From: AC-43 sp963728855
GTDB lineage: Bacteria > Actinomycetota > Actinomycetes > Mycobacteriales > Micromonosporaceae
NCBI GenBank assembly: GCA_963728855.1
Contig: CAVSLN010000012.1
Coordinates: forward strand, 62,001 to 126,000
Reading direction: 5' to 3'
Length of the DNA stretch: 64,000 bases
Within the stretch, counting starts at the first letter, position 1. The number at the start of each line of letters is the position of its first letter. The notes beneath the pieces are model-generated. The model had not been told where the DNA came from. It searched no databases and saw only the letters and a program-made list of their open reading frames with translations. Of the stretch, positions 9,013 through 17,073 are shown piece by piece. Position numbers and translations under genes: made by a program.

Positions 9013-9339
9013 TCAGGTGGGCAGCGTCGTCACGTAGGCGTCGGCGCGGGCGATCCAGCGATCCAGTGCCCGGTCGTCGAGGGTGCTTCGCCCGACGGCG
9101 ACGAACCCGCGCGTCGGCCGGACGCCGCCCATCGTGAACGGCTGTACGCCGGGCTCGGCGAGCGTGCCGGCCATCTCCCGCGGGTCGACCCGTACCAGCA
9201 GGTCGTCGCCGTACACGCCGACGGTCATGACGCCGTCGGTGAGGAACACCAGCCCACCGAACATCTTCCGCTCGGTGGTCCCGACCCGGTCGCCCAGCCG
9301 GTCGCGGACCCGTCCGGCGAGGGCCTCGTCATAGGCCAT
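9013..9339 (-). CDS. TfoX N-terminal domain protein
   Basis: The 108-aa protein matches the small single-domain TfoX-N family: ERKMFGGLVFLTDGVMTVGV, then DDLLVRVDP and a C-terminal helix ending in the WIARADAYV region. Full-length TfoX/Sxy competence regulators have a second helix-hairpin domain, absent here, so a competence role cannot be inferred. It appears monocistronic, followed downstream on the same strand by the L12-like gene. Confidence 0.8.
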   Translation of the reverse strand: MAYDEALAGRVRDRLGDRVGTTERKMFGGLVFLTDGVMTVGVYGDDLLVRVDPREMAGTLAEPGVQPFTMGGVRPTRGFVAVGRSTLDDRALDRWIARADAYVTTLPT

Positions 9340-9455
9340 TCCCGGATGGTACGGCAGCGCGGGGTCCGGCGTTCACGACCGGTCGGCACGCCGGTCACCT
9401 CGCCCTTCGAGGATGCGGTGCAGCACCGTTCCCCGCCCGTCGGCACGGAGGCGTC

Positions 9456-10414
9456 ATGAACCGGGATGTCACCCAGTCCGCAGTCAACCGCCGTACCCTC
9501 GTCAGGGGCGCAGCCGCGCTCGGCACCGCGGCACTGCTCGCCCCCGCCCTCGCCGACCGCGCGCATGCGTCGAAGCCCGCCACGTCACCGGCGCAGGCGG
9601 CGGCGCTGACTACTCGCTGATCCAGAACTTCACCCTGTGCGTCAACTACTTCTGCTCGGTGCTCGGCCCGACCTACCCCAACCGGCTCTACCTGATGGCC
9701 GGTACTTCCGGCGGGCTGACCGACAACAACCTCAACCGGCCCGGCGTGCTGAGGTACCCGATGATCCTGGACCTGCTCGACGCGCACGGCGTCACCTGGA
9801 AGATCTACAACGTCGACTTCGAGAGCATCCAGTCCGGGTGGAGCGACAACGTCGCGCAGTTCTTCGCCAACTGGCAGAGCGACCCGCGGGTGCTGGCCAC
9901 CAAGCAGGACTACCTGGGTGACCTGGCCGCCGGTACCTTGCCTCAGGTCAGCTGGATCATTCCGGACGACCGGTTGGGCTGGGACGAGCACCCGCCCGCC
10001 GACATCAGCGTCGGGATGAACCTGCAACGGGAGCTGATCACCGCTCTGCAGCAGTCCAGCGCCTGGTCCAGCTCGGTCTACCTGCTGACCTACGACGAGA
10101 GTGGCGGCTTCTTCGACCACGTGGCCCCGCCGCAGCTCGACGCGTACGGGCTCGGGCCACGCGTACCCACGTGGGTCATCTCGCCCTTCGCGCGCCCGGG
10201 CCACCTGGAGCCCACGGTCTACGAGCACAGCTCGACGCTCAAGCTCATCGAGACCGCGTTCGGGCTGCCGACCCTGGCCTCGATCAACCACACGTTCGAC
10301 ACCCGTACCCCCGGCAAGGACAACGGCGCCGCCAGCGGCCACTGGGGGCCGCCGGCGCCTCCGCGTGACCGCCTGTCCAGCATCGGCAACCTCATGGAGT
10401 GCTTCCAGTTCTGA
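9456..10414 (+). pseudogene. TAT-exported phosphoesterase (phospholipase C / acid phosphatase family), degraded
   Basis: ATG 9456 opens a twin-arginine signal (RRTLVRGAAALGTAALLAPA) ending at an AHA-type cleavage site. That frame stops near 9620. Homology resumes in another frame with ADYSLIQNFTLCVNYFCSVL, GPTYPNRLYLMAGT, GTLPQVSWIIPDD, YDESGGFFDHV and VPTWVISPFARPG, typical of the middle and C-terminal parts of bacterial phosphoesterases. The normal segment between, about 120 residues including the metal-binding VVLMMENRSFDH-type motif, is missing. Loss of the catalytic start plus the frame break indicates a pseudogene rather than a simple base-call error. Confidence 0.8.
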
Positions 10415-10424
10415 CCGGGCTCGC

Positions 10425-10814
10425 TCACGCTGCCGGTTGCTCCTTGGTCCGGTGCAGCAGCCAGCTGTCGCCGGTACGGATGAGCGCGTACCGGCGCGGC
10501 ACACCCCGGCCGTGCAGCGTGAACAGCAACCGCCGCTCGTTGCGGTCGTGCTCCTCCCACCAACCGATGTCCGCGATCGACTTGTCGGCGTCCTCGTAGG
10601 TGAGGTGCTCCAGGTCGTGGTCGGGAACCGCGACGGCGAGCCGGTCCGCGGTCGGGCTCGGCGGCAGGCCGCGGGGCAGTGCCCAGGAACGCAGCGCGCC
10701 GTTCTCCTCGAGGCGCAGGTCGAAGTGGTGCCGGGGGCGCCGGTGCTCGTGCAGCACGAACGCCGGGCGCCGGGAGCCTTCCGGCCCCCGGCCGCCGGGC
10801 AGGTCCGATGCCAT
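10425..10814 (-). CDS. Stand-alone LigD-type 3'-phosphoesterase domain protein
   Basis: The 129-aa product corresponds to the 3'-phosphoesterase module of DNA ligase D, which trims 3' ends in bacterial end joining. Recognisable parts are FVLHEHRRPRHHFDLRLEEN (with the conserved H, H and D/R ligands), LRSWALPRGLP and GRGVPRRYALIRTG. The polymerase and ligase modules of LigD are absent. A LigC-type ligase lies 1.6 kb away (12429-13499), so the two may cooperate. It is convergent with the broken phosphoesterase, 10 nt away. Confidence 0.85.
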   Translation of the reverse strand: MASDLPGGRGPEGSRRPAFVLHEHRRPRHHFDLRLEENGALRSWALPRGLPPSPTADRLAVAVPDHDLEHLTYEDADKSIADIGWWEEHDRNERRLLFTLHGRGVPRRYALIRTGDSWLLHRTKEQPAA

Positions 10815-10854
10815 GGCTCGTGTCTATCAGGAGATGGGGGTAACGCAACCCGGG

Positions 10855-12216
10855 TCAGCCGGTGTATCCCGCGATGATCCTCGTGTAGTCCCAGTCGTTC
10901 TGCGCGACGCGGCTGCACGAGTCCGCGCTGGAGCCGCCCGTGCACGGCCGGTCCCGGTTGGTGGACCAGAAGGTCAGCCGGGCCAGGTGGTGCTGCTGGG
11001 CGTAGCCGAGGATGGTACGGAAGTCGTTCAGCGTCACGGTCTCGTTCTGCTCGGTGATGCCGTTCATCGAGGAGATGCCGGAATGCCGGTACGCCTGGCC
11101 GTCGGAGTACCCGTACGCGTTGCGCACCGCGTTCTTGAGCCCCTCGGTGGCCTGGATGGTCAGGTTGCCCATGTTCTGGCCGGCCGCGCCGAAGTCGAAC
11201 GGCATGATGGTCCACCCGTCGACGGTCAGCCCGGACTGGGCGGCCCGGTTGATCATACTGGCGTCGGGTCCCCACTGTTCGCTGGGGAACGTCACGTAGA
11301 GCTTGATGCCCGGGTTGCCCGCCCGTACGGTCTTCAGCGCGTCGATCGTGCGCTGCTGGAGTGCGCCGTCGGCGTAGACGCTGCCCTCGATGTCGATGTC
11401 CAGCGCCCTGAGCCCGTAGGCGTTGATGACCCGCTGGTACGCCCCGGCCAGCTCCCCGGCGCTGCCGCAGGACTGTTCGAGCCAGTTGCCGGTCGCGCCG
11501 CCCGAGGAGATCACCACGTCGCCGCCGGCGCCCCGGATGTTGGCGATGGTGCTCTGGTCGACGCCACCGGTCAGCGGCCGGTTGCCGTCCCACTGCGGGT
11601 TGCAGTACCCGTTGGACAGGATGAACGCCATGGTGAACCACCTGATGCCGGTCGCCGACATCACCGTGCGCGGGTCGGGCGGGTTGCCCCAGCCGAGGTA
11701 CAGGTAGGGCGCCGCCGCCTGTACGCCGCCGCCCCCGCCGCCGGTGGGCAGGTTCCACTGCTGGTTCGCGCCGCCGGTACAGTCCCAGATCTGTAGCGGC
11801 GTGCCGTCGGCGCTCCCCCAGCCGGTGGCGTCGAGGCACCTGTTGGAGTTGGTGTTGACCAGTTGGGTACCGCTGGAGCGCCAGGACTGCGCCCCGGTGC
11901 CGTTGCAGTCCCAGAGCTGGACCCGGGTGCCGTTGGCCGTACCGGCGCCGGAGACGTCCAGGCACTTGCCTAGCGCCCGGACGGTGGCGTCCGAACCGAT
12001 GGTCCAGTGCTGCGCGTTGGTGCCGTTGCAGGTCCACAGCTGGACCTTGGTGCCGTTGGCGGTGTTCGCGCCGGACACGTCGACGCATTTGCCGCCGTAC
12101 CCGGTGATCGCGCCGCTGCTGTCCGCCCATGCCGCGGTCGCCCCGAACGCGCCGAGCCCCACGGCCGCGGCGGCGACGGCGGACGCGACGACAATGCTGA
12201 GTCCGCTCCGCTTCAC
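10855..12216 (-). CDS. Secreted GH18 family glycosidase (chitinase-like) with ricin-type lectin domain
   Basis: The 453-aa protein has a Sec signal (residues about 1-31, ending AWA). A ricin B-type trefoil follows (about 34-155) with three repeats containing CVDVSG/CLDVSG/CLDATG and QLWTC/QLWDC/QIWDC, then a Gly-rich linker. The GH18-like barrel has the catalytic DxDxE pattern in LRALDIDIEGS (about residue 275), DVVISSGGATG and MPFDFGA. Such enzymes hydrolyse chitin or related glycans outside the cell. The start is GTG with AAGGTGAGAGG upstream. A palindrome lies in the leader. Confidence 0.87.
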   Translation of the reverse strand: MKRSGLSIVVASAVAAAAVGLGAFGATAAWADSSGAITGYGGKCVDVSGANTANGTKVQLWTCNGTNAQHWTIGSDATVRALGKCLDVSGAGTANGTRVQLWDCNGTGAQSWRSSGTQLVNTNSNRCLDATGWGSADGTPLQIWDCTGGANQQWNLPTGGGGGGVQAAAPYLYLGWGNPPDPRTVMSATGIRWFTMAFILSNGYCNPQWDGNRPLTGGVDQSTIANIRGAGGDVVISSGGATGNWLEQSCGSAGELAGAYQRVINAYGLRALDIDIEGSVYADGALQQRTIDALKTVRAGNPGIKLYVTFPSEQWGPDASMINRAAQSGLTVDGWTIMPFDFGAAGQNMGNLTIQATEGLKNAVRNAYGYSDGQAYRHSGISSMNGITEQNETVTLNDFRTILGYAQQHHLARLTFWSTNRDRPCTGGSSADSCSRVAQNDWDYTRIIAGYTG

Positions 12217-12228
12217 GGTCCTCTCACC

Positions 12229-12242
12229 TTTCTATATAGAAA
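12229..12242. promoter_or_regulatory. AT-rich palindrome TTTCTATATAGAAA upstream of the GH18 gene
   Basis: A perfect 14-bp palindrome starts 13 bp upstream of the GH18 start codon, inside an AT-rich patch (12229-12290) that contrasts with the GC-rich surroundings. Its position in the untranslated leader suits an operator or a small hairpin near the ribosome site. The cognate regulator is not identifiable here. Confidence 0.5.
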
Positions 12243-12428
12243 CTTTAAAGATTGGCGGAAGGCTATTCCTTGCTTAGCTCAACGGTCAATATAAGTACCG
12301 AAGAAACTCGCCCAGCGGTACACCGCCAGCGTTCAGGCATGTCGGTGGCGGGCATGGTGTAACGCACCGCGCACCGCGGGGGTTCACCTTCCGCGACCGG
12401 TTCCCGCCGCCCGAGCCAGAATGAGGGC

Positions 12429-13499
12429 ATGAAGCTGCCGGTCATGCCCCCTGTCGCGCCCATGCTGTGCCGGTCGGTACCGACCGTCCCGCCCGGCGCG
12501 TCGTACGAGCCGAAGTGGGACGGCTTCCGGTCGGTCGTCTTCCGCGACGGCGACGAGGTGGAGATCGGCAGCCGTAACGAGCGACCGATGACGCGGTACT
12601 TCCCGGAGCTGGCCGCGGCGTTCCGGACCGAGCTGCCCGAGCGCTGCGTGGTCGACGGTGAGATCGTCCTGGCGACCCCGGCGGGGCTGGACTTCGAGGC
12701 GCTCCAGCTGCGCCTGCACCCGGCCGCGTCCCGGGTCGCCCTGCTCGCCGGGCAGACGCCGGCCTCGTTCGTCGCGTTCGACCTGCTCGCCCTGGACGAC
12801 GACGACCTGACCGGCCGGCCGTTCGGGGAGCGCCGGGCGCTGCTGGAGCGGGTGCTTCGCGGTGCCGGCCCGCCGGTACACCTCACTCCGGTCACCACCG
12901 ACCGGGAGCTGGCGCTGCGCTGGTTCGACGAGTTCGAGGGAGCCGGGCTGGACGGGGTGGTGGCCAAGCCGCTCGACGGCCCGTACCTGCCGGACCAGCG
13001 GGTGATGTTCAAGATCAAGCACGTCCGGACGGCGGACTGCGTGGTGGCCGGGTACCGCGTGCACAAGAGCGGCCCGGACGCCATCGGTTCGCTCATGCTC
13101 GGCCTGTACGCCGGCGACGGCTCGCTCGCCTCCGTCGGAGTGGTCGGCGCGTTCCCCATGGGCCGGCGCAAGGAACTGTTCGCCGAGCTGCAGCCGCTGG
13201 TCACCACGTTCGAGGGGCACCCGTGGAACTGGGCCGAGCTGTACCAGGGCCCGCCGGACGCGCGCTGGTCGCAGGGGTCGCGGTGGAACGCCGGCAAGGA
13301 CTTGTCGTTCACCCCGCTGCGCCCCGAGCGGGTGGTCGAGGTCCGCTACGACCACATGGAGGGTACGCGGTTCCGGCACACCGCCCAGTTCGAGCGCTGG
13401 CGGCCGGACCGTACCCCCGGCTCGTGCACCTTCGACCAGTTGGACCGCCCGGTGACCGTCCACCTGAACACCATCGTGCCCGGGCTGCTCCCCAGCTGA
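12429..13499 (+). CDS. ligC: ATP-dependent DNA ligase, LigC type
   Basis: The 356-aa protein carries the nucleotidyltransferase motifs of ATP-dependent ligases: motif I EPKWDGFR with the AMP-accepting Lys near residue 29, IGSRNERP, motif III-like VDGEIVL, FVAFDLLALD, motif IV EGAGLDGVVAKPLDG and motif V MFKIKHVRTADCVV. A C-terminal OB fold follows with VEVRYDHMEGTRFRHTAQF. Size and lack of other modules match the actinobacterial LigC family used in repair. Downstream is the tandem repeat array, then a gene in the opposite direction. Confidence 0.9.
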   Translation: MKLPVMPPVAPMLCRSVPTVPPGASYEPKWDGFRSVVFRDGDEVEIGSRNERPMTRYFPELAAAFRTELPERCVVDGEIVLATPAGLDFEALQLRLHPAASRVALLAGQTPASFVAFDLLALDDDDLTGRPFGERRALLERVLRGAGPPVHLTPVTTDRELALRWFDEFEGAGLDGVVAKPLDGPYLPDQRVMFKIKHVRTADCVVAGYRVHKSGPDAIGSLMLGLYAGDGSLASVGVVGAFPMGRRKELFAELQPLVTTFEGHPWNWAELYQGPPDARWSQGSRWNAGKDLSFTPLRPERVVEVRYDHMEGTRFRHTAQFERWRPDRTPGSCTFDQLDRPVTVHLNTIVPGLLPS

Positions 13500-13520
13500 G
13501 GCGAGCCCCCGCGGCGGCTG

Positions 13521-13640
13521 AATGGCTGGCTGGTAGCCGCTCCGACAAGCTGCGCGGCTGAATGGCTGGCTGGTAGCCGCTCCGACAAGCTGCGCGGCTG
13601 AATGGCTGGCTGGTAGCCGCTCCGACAAGCTGCGCGGCTA
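13521..13640. repeat. Three contiguous copies of a 40-bp repeat
   Basis: Identical units lie at 13521-13560, 13561-13600 and 13601-13640 (only the last base differs), with a partial copy just before. Each copy, with the preceding bases, pairs GCGGCT with AGCCGC, giving a possible hairpin. The array fills the space between the convergent ligase and dioxygenase fragment. It could act as a terminator or be a minisatellite. There are no spacers, so it is not CRISPR. Confidence 0.95.
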
Positions 13641-13871
13641 TGCGGCCGCGGCGTCCAGCGGGCGCAGCTCGTCGGCGTAGCTGACCGAGACCCGGCGCAT
13701 CGTGCCGGTCTCGTCGATCGCGTACTGGCCGAGGCGCCACAGCGGCGGCGAGTACGCGTGGATGGTGACCGTGTCGTCCGTGCCGCCGGTGAGCCGGTGG
13801 ATGTGATCGGGCCCGAAGTGGAAGGACTGCCCTGCCGGTACGGTCACCCGGACGTGTCGGGGCCTACACAT
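13638..13871 (-). pseudogene. C-terminal fragment of a cysteine dioxygenase-type cupin
   Basis: The 77-aa frame covers only the end of a type I cysteine dioxygenase-like cupin: VPAGQSFHFGPDHIHRLTGG and VTIHAYSPPLWRLGQYAID, followed by RVSVSYADELRPLD. Family members are about 170-190 aa, and the N-terminal cupin motif that holds two of the iron-binding histidines is absent. The break coincides with a hairpin element (13860-13905), which supplies the first codons. Cysteine oxidation by this remnant is unlikely. Confidence 0.75.
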
Positions 13872-13905
13872 GTGGCGCGTAAATACTCACCACATGAGTA
13901 GGCCC
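13860..13905. repeat. Long inverted repeat at the break point of the dioxygenase fragment
   Basis: Arms GGGCCTACACATGTGG (13860-13875) and CCACATGAGTAGGCCC (13890-13905) pair with one mismatch around a 14-nt loop. The loop also contains TACTCA, which can pair with TGAGTA. A related core (TACTCACC ... ATGAGTAGGCCC) recurs at 50490-50530. Confidence 0.8.
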
Positions 13906-14020
13906 GAACGAGAGCATCGGGCTCCGCGGCAGGACCAGCGTCGGCACGGGGTTGCGCAGATGGGGGGCTGGAGCCGAACCTGAAGCATCACGGCCGTAGG
14001 GTGGCGGGGAGGGGGTACCG

Positions 14021-14560
14021 GTGGGCAGAACCGACGAGATCGACGTTTCCGGCGCCCTCGCGTGGTTCAACACCCTGGCGCCGCCGGAGGTCGAGCGGGA
14101 GCTGCGCGCGTGCTGCGCCGCCCCGGCCTGGGTACGGACCGTGGCCGCCGGCCGCCCGTACCCGAGTGGCACCGCCCTGGTCGCCGCCGCGGACGCCGCG
14201 CTCGCCGGTCTGGCCTGGCCGGACGTCGCCGAGGCGCTGGCCGCGCACCCGCGCATCGGGCAGCGGGCCGACGGTACGGGCCGGGGCGCGGCCTGGTCGC
14301 GCCGGGAGCAGGCCGGCGTGGCGGACGCGGGCGCGGCGGTACGCGACGAGCTGGCCGAGGCCAACCGGGCGTACGAGCAGCGGTTCGGGCACGTGTTCCT
14401 GATCTTCGCGACCGGGCGTACCCCGGCCGAGATGCTGGCCGCCGCGCGCGCCCGGCTCGGGAACGACGAGCTGACCGAGCGGGACGTGGTGCGCGCCGAG
14501 CTCGGCAAGATCACCCGGCTGCGGGTCGAGCGCATGTTGACCGAGCGGTGGCCTGGATGA
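14021..14560 (+). CDS. uraD: OHCU decarboxylase (2-oxo-4-hydroxy-4-carboxy-5-ureidoimidazoline decarboxylase)
   Basis: The 179-aa enzyme carries out the last step to S-allantoin in urate breakdown. Landmarks are the active-site region EALAAHPRIGQR, QRFGHVFLIFATGRTPAEML and NDELTERDVVRAELGKI. GTG 14021 follows GGGGAGGGGG. It is the first gene of a ten-gene purine operon and its stop overlaps the next start (ATGA at 14557-14560). A TAGGGT box about 25 nt upstream of the start could be the -10 element. Confidence 0.92.
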   Translation: MGRTDEIDVSGALAWFNTLAPPEVERELRACCAAPAWVRTVAAGRPYPSGTALVAAADAALAGLAWPDVAEALAAHPRIGQRADGTGRGAAWSRREQAGVADAGAAVRDELAEANRAYEQRFGHVFLIFATGRTPAEMLAAARARLGNDELTERDVVRAELGKITRLRVERMLTERWPG

Positions 14561-14883
14561 GCCTGTCGACCCATGTCCTGGACACGGCGCACGGTGAACC
14601 GGCCCGCGGCGTTCCCGTACTGCTGGAGCGGTGGGACGGTGACGGGTGGCTGGCGGTGGCACGGGGCCGTACCGACGGTGACGGGCGGCTGCGGGACTGG
14701 GTGCCGGACGGGCAGTGGCGGACCGGCCGGTACCGCCTGGTCTTCGACACGGCCGCGGTGCACGGAGCCGGCGCGTTCTTCCCGGAGGTCGCCGTGGTCT
14801 TCGCGGTGACCGACCCGTCCGGGCACCACCACGTCCCGCTGCTGCTCAGCCCGTTCGGCTACACCACCTACCGAGGGAGCTGA
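14557..14883 (+). CDS. hiuH: 5-hydroxyisourate hydrolase (transthyretin-like)
   Basis: The 108-aa protein belongs to the transthyretin-related HIUase family and converts 5-hydroxyisourate to OHCU. It has the N-terminal STHVLDTAHGEPARGVPVLL motif with the conserved His, TDGDGRLRDW, and the family-defining C-terminal YTTYRGS tetrapeptide variant (YRGS). The start overlaps the uraD stop, which suggests translational coupling. Its product feeds straight to UraD. Confidence 0.95.
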   Translation: MSLSTHVLDTAHGEPARGVPVLLERWDGDGWLAVARGRTDGDGRLRDWVPDGQWRTGRYRLVFDTAAVHGAGAFFPEVAVVFAVTDPSGHHHVPLLLSPFGYTTYRGS

Positions 14884-14886
14884 CCG

Positions 14887-15750
14887 ATGGCGAGTATCGT
14901 GCTCGGTGCCAACCGGTACGGCAAGGCGGAGACCCGCGTCGTGCGCCTCTCCCGCGACGGTACGCGCCACGAGCTGACCGACCTCAACGTCAGCGTCGCC
15001 CTGTCCGGTGACCTCGCCGACACCCACCTGACCGGGGACAACTCCCACGTGCTGCCGACCGACAGCCAGAAGAACACCGTGTACGCCTTCGCCCGCGAGC
15101 TCGGCATCGCCGAGATCGAGGACTTCGGGCTGGCGCTGGCGCGGCACTTCGTCGACTCCCAGCCCGCGGTCGAGCGAGCCCGGGTGAGCATCGAGCAGTA
15201 CGGCTGGCAGCGGCTGGGCGGGCACTCGTTCCAGCGCGACGGCGGACCGACCCGTACGGCGACGCTGACGTACGACGGCGAGCAGGCGTGGGCGGTGTCC
15301 GGCGTGACCGACCTGGTGCTGCTGAACTCGACCGGCTCGGAGTTCCGGGGCTTCGTGCGGGATCCGTACACGACGCTGCCCGAGACCGGTGACCGGATCC
15401 TGGCCACGGCGGTGAGCGCGCAGTGGCGGCACCGTACGGCGGCGGGGGACTGGGGCGGGTCGTACGGGGAGGTGCGGCGGTTACTGGTCGAGGCGTTCAC
15501 CGGCACGTACAGCCGCTCGTTGCAGCAGACCCTGTACGCGATGGGGCACCGGGTGCTGGAGGCCCGGCCGGAGGTGGTCGAGGTGCGGTTGGCGCTGCCC
15601 AACAAGCACCACTTCCTGGTCGACCTGGCGCCCTTCGGCCTCTCCAACCCGGGCGAGGTGTACGTCGCGGCGGACCGTCCGTACGGGCTGATCGAGGGTG
15701 GTGCCGTACGCGACGACGCGCCGCCGGCCGGCCTGGCCTGGTCGTGGTAG
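14887..15750 (+). CDS. uox: Urate oxidase (uricase)
   Basis: The 287-aa cofactor-free oxidase turns urate into 5-hydroxyisourate and hydrogen peroxide. The catalytic Thr lies in LPTDSQKNTVYAFAR (about residue 58). Other family marks are GHSFQRDGGPTRTA, DLVLLNSTGSEFRGFVRD and the C-terminal LPNKHHFLVDLAPFGL. The GAGGGAGC element just upstream serves as its ribosome site. Only 3 nt separate it from hiuH. Confidence 0.96.
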   Translation: MASIVLGANRYGKAETRVVRLSRDGTRHELTDLNVSVALSGDLADTHLTGDNSHVLPTDSQKNTVYAFARELGIAEIEDFGLALARHFVDSQPAVERARVSIEQYGWQRLGGHSFQRDGGPTRTATLTYDGEQAWAVSGVTDLVLLNSTGSEFRGFVRDPYTTLPETGDRILATAVSAQWRHRTAAGDWGGSYGEVRRLLVEAFTGTYSRSLQQTLYAMGHRVLEARPEVVEVRLALPNKHHFLVDLAPFGLSNPGEVYVAADRPYGLIEGGAVRDDAPPAGLAWSW

Positions 15751-15754
15751 CGAG

Positions 15755-16615
15755 ATGGACTTCGTCCAACCGCGGACCTTGTCAGGAGCACTCGCCGCCA
15801 AGTCGGAGGTGCCGGGCGCCGTACCGATCGCCGGCGGTACGGACGTCATGGTGGAGCTGAACTTCGACCGGCGCCGCCCGCCCGCGCTGCTCGACCTGAC
15901 CCGGGTCGGCGAGCTGGCCGAGTGGGGCCGGGACGGGCCGTACCTGCGGGTGGGCGCGGGCGTCACGTACCGCCGGATCATCGAGGAGCTGGCGGAGCTG
16001 CTGCCCGGCCTGGCGATGGCGTCCCGCACGGTCGGCTCGCCGCAGATCCGCAACCGGGGCACCGTCGGCGGGAACCTCGGCTCCGCCTCACCGGCCGGCG
16101 ACGCGCACCCGCCGCTCCTGGCGGCCGACGCGCTCGTCGAGGTGGCTTCGGTACGCGGCACCCGCCGGGTCCCGGTCGCCGAGTTCTTCACCGGTCCGAA
16201 GCGCAGCGTGCTGGCCCCCGACGAGCTGATCGCGGCGTTCCTCGTCGCGCCGGCCGACGGTCCCGAGCAGTTCGCGAAGGTGGGTACCCGCAACGCCATG
16301 GTCATCGCGGTGTGCTCGTTCGCGCTCGCGCTGCACCCCGGCCGCCGTACGGTCGGCACCGGCATCGGCTCGGCCGCGCCCACCCCGCTGCGCGCCGTGG
16401 AGGCCGAACGGTTCCTGGCCGCCGAGCTGCCGTGGGAGTCGCGCGGCGACCTGGAGCCGGCGACCCGACGGCGCTTCGGCGAGCTGGTGGCGAGCGCCGC
16501 CACGCCCATCGACGACGTACGGGGTACCGCCGGCTACCGCCGGCACGCCCTGTCGGTCCTGGCCGGCCGGACGCTGGCGTGGGCCTGGGCGGGGTACCGG
16601 GAAAGGGGAGCGTGA
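15755..16615 (+). CDS. xdhB: Xanthine dehydrogenase, FAD-binding subunit
   Basis: The 286-aa subunit holds FAD in a molybdenum hydroxylase complex and passes electrons to NAD. It shows the PCMH-type FAD motifs PIAGGTDVMVEL, the QIRNRGTVGGNLGSASPAGD loop, LLAADALVEV, and a C-terminal CO-dehydrogenase flavoprotein domain ending in YRRHALSVLAGR. ATG 15755 is set by the adjacent uricase stop at 15750. Its stop overlaps the next start. Confidence 0.93.
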   Translation: MDFVQPRTLSGALAAKSEVPGAVPIAGGTDVMVELNFDRRRPPALLDLTRVGELAEWGRDGPYLRVGAGVTYRRIIEELAELLPGLAMASRTVGSPQIRNRGTVGGNLGSASPAGDAHPPLLAADALVEVASVRGTRRVPVAEFFTGPKRSVLAPDELIAAFLVAPADGPEQFAKVGTRNAMVIAVCSFALALHPGRRTVGTGIGSAAPTPLRAVEAERFLAAELPWESRGDLEPATRRRFGELVASAATPIDDVRGTAGYRRHALSVLAGRTLAWAWAGYRERGA

Positions 16616-17073
16616 TGCGGCTGACCTGCACGGTCAACGGCGAGACCCGGCAGGCCGACGACGTATGGGAGGGCGAGAGCCTCCTGTACGTACTACGCGA
16701 GCGGCTCGGCCTGCCCGGCACCAAGAACGCGTGCGAACAGGGCGAGTGCGGCTCCTGCACGGTCTACCTCGACGGGCTGCCGGTCTGTGCCTGCCTGGTG
16801 GCGGCCGGCCAGGCGCAGGAGCGGGACGTGGTCACCGTGGAGGGGCTGGCGTCGGACACCGTGGGTCGGGCCTTCCTGGCGGCCGGCGCGGTGCAGTGCG
16901 GGTTCTGCACCCCGGGACTGGTCGTCGCGGTACACGACCTGCTCGCCCGGTTTCCTGGGCCGGCCCCGGGGGACGCGGACGTCCGCGAGGCGCTGGCCGG
17001 AAACCTCTGCCGGTGCACGGGGTACGAGAAGATCCTCGACGCGGTACGGCTGGCCGCGACCGGGGGCCCTTGA
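16615..17073 (+). CDS. xdhC: Xanthine dehydrogenase, 2Fe-2S subunit
   Basis: The 152-aa protein carries both [2Fe-2S] clusters of the small subunit: the ferredoxin-type set CEQGECGSC plus a downstream Cys, and the helical set CGFCTPG with CRCTGY. It shuttles electrons from the molybdenum centre to the FAD subunit. TGATG overlaps join it to genes on both sides. Naming of small and medium subunits as B or C varies between species. Confidence 0.95.
   Translation: MRLTCTVNGETRQADDVWEGESLLYVLRERLGLPGTKNACEQGECGSCTVYLDGLPVCACLVAAGQAQERDVVTVEGLASDTVGRAFLAAGAVQCGFCTPGLVVAVHDLLARFPGPAPGDADVREALAGNLCRCTGYEKILDAVRLAATGGP

Noticed and set aside
13346..13628. Minus-strand frames through the 40-bp repeats that could code for a repeat peptide (SERLPASHSA-type)
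   Set aside because: The unit lacks stops in several frames, the length is not a multiple of three, and no start has a ribosome site. It is better explained as a DNA repeat.
13521..13640. CRISPR array
   Set aside because: The three units are directly contiguous without spacers, and no cas gene is present.
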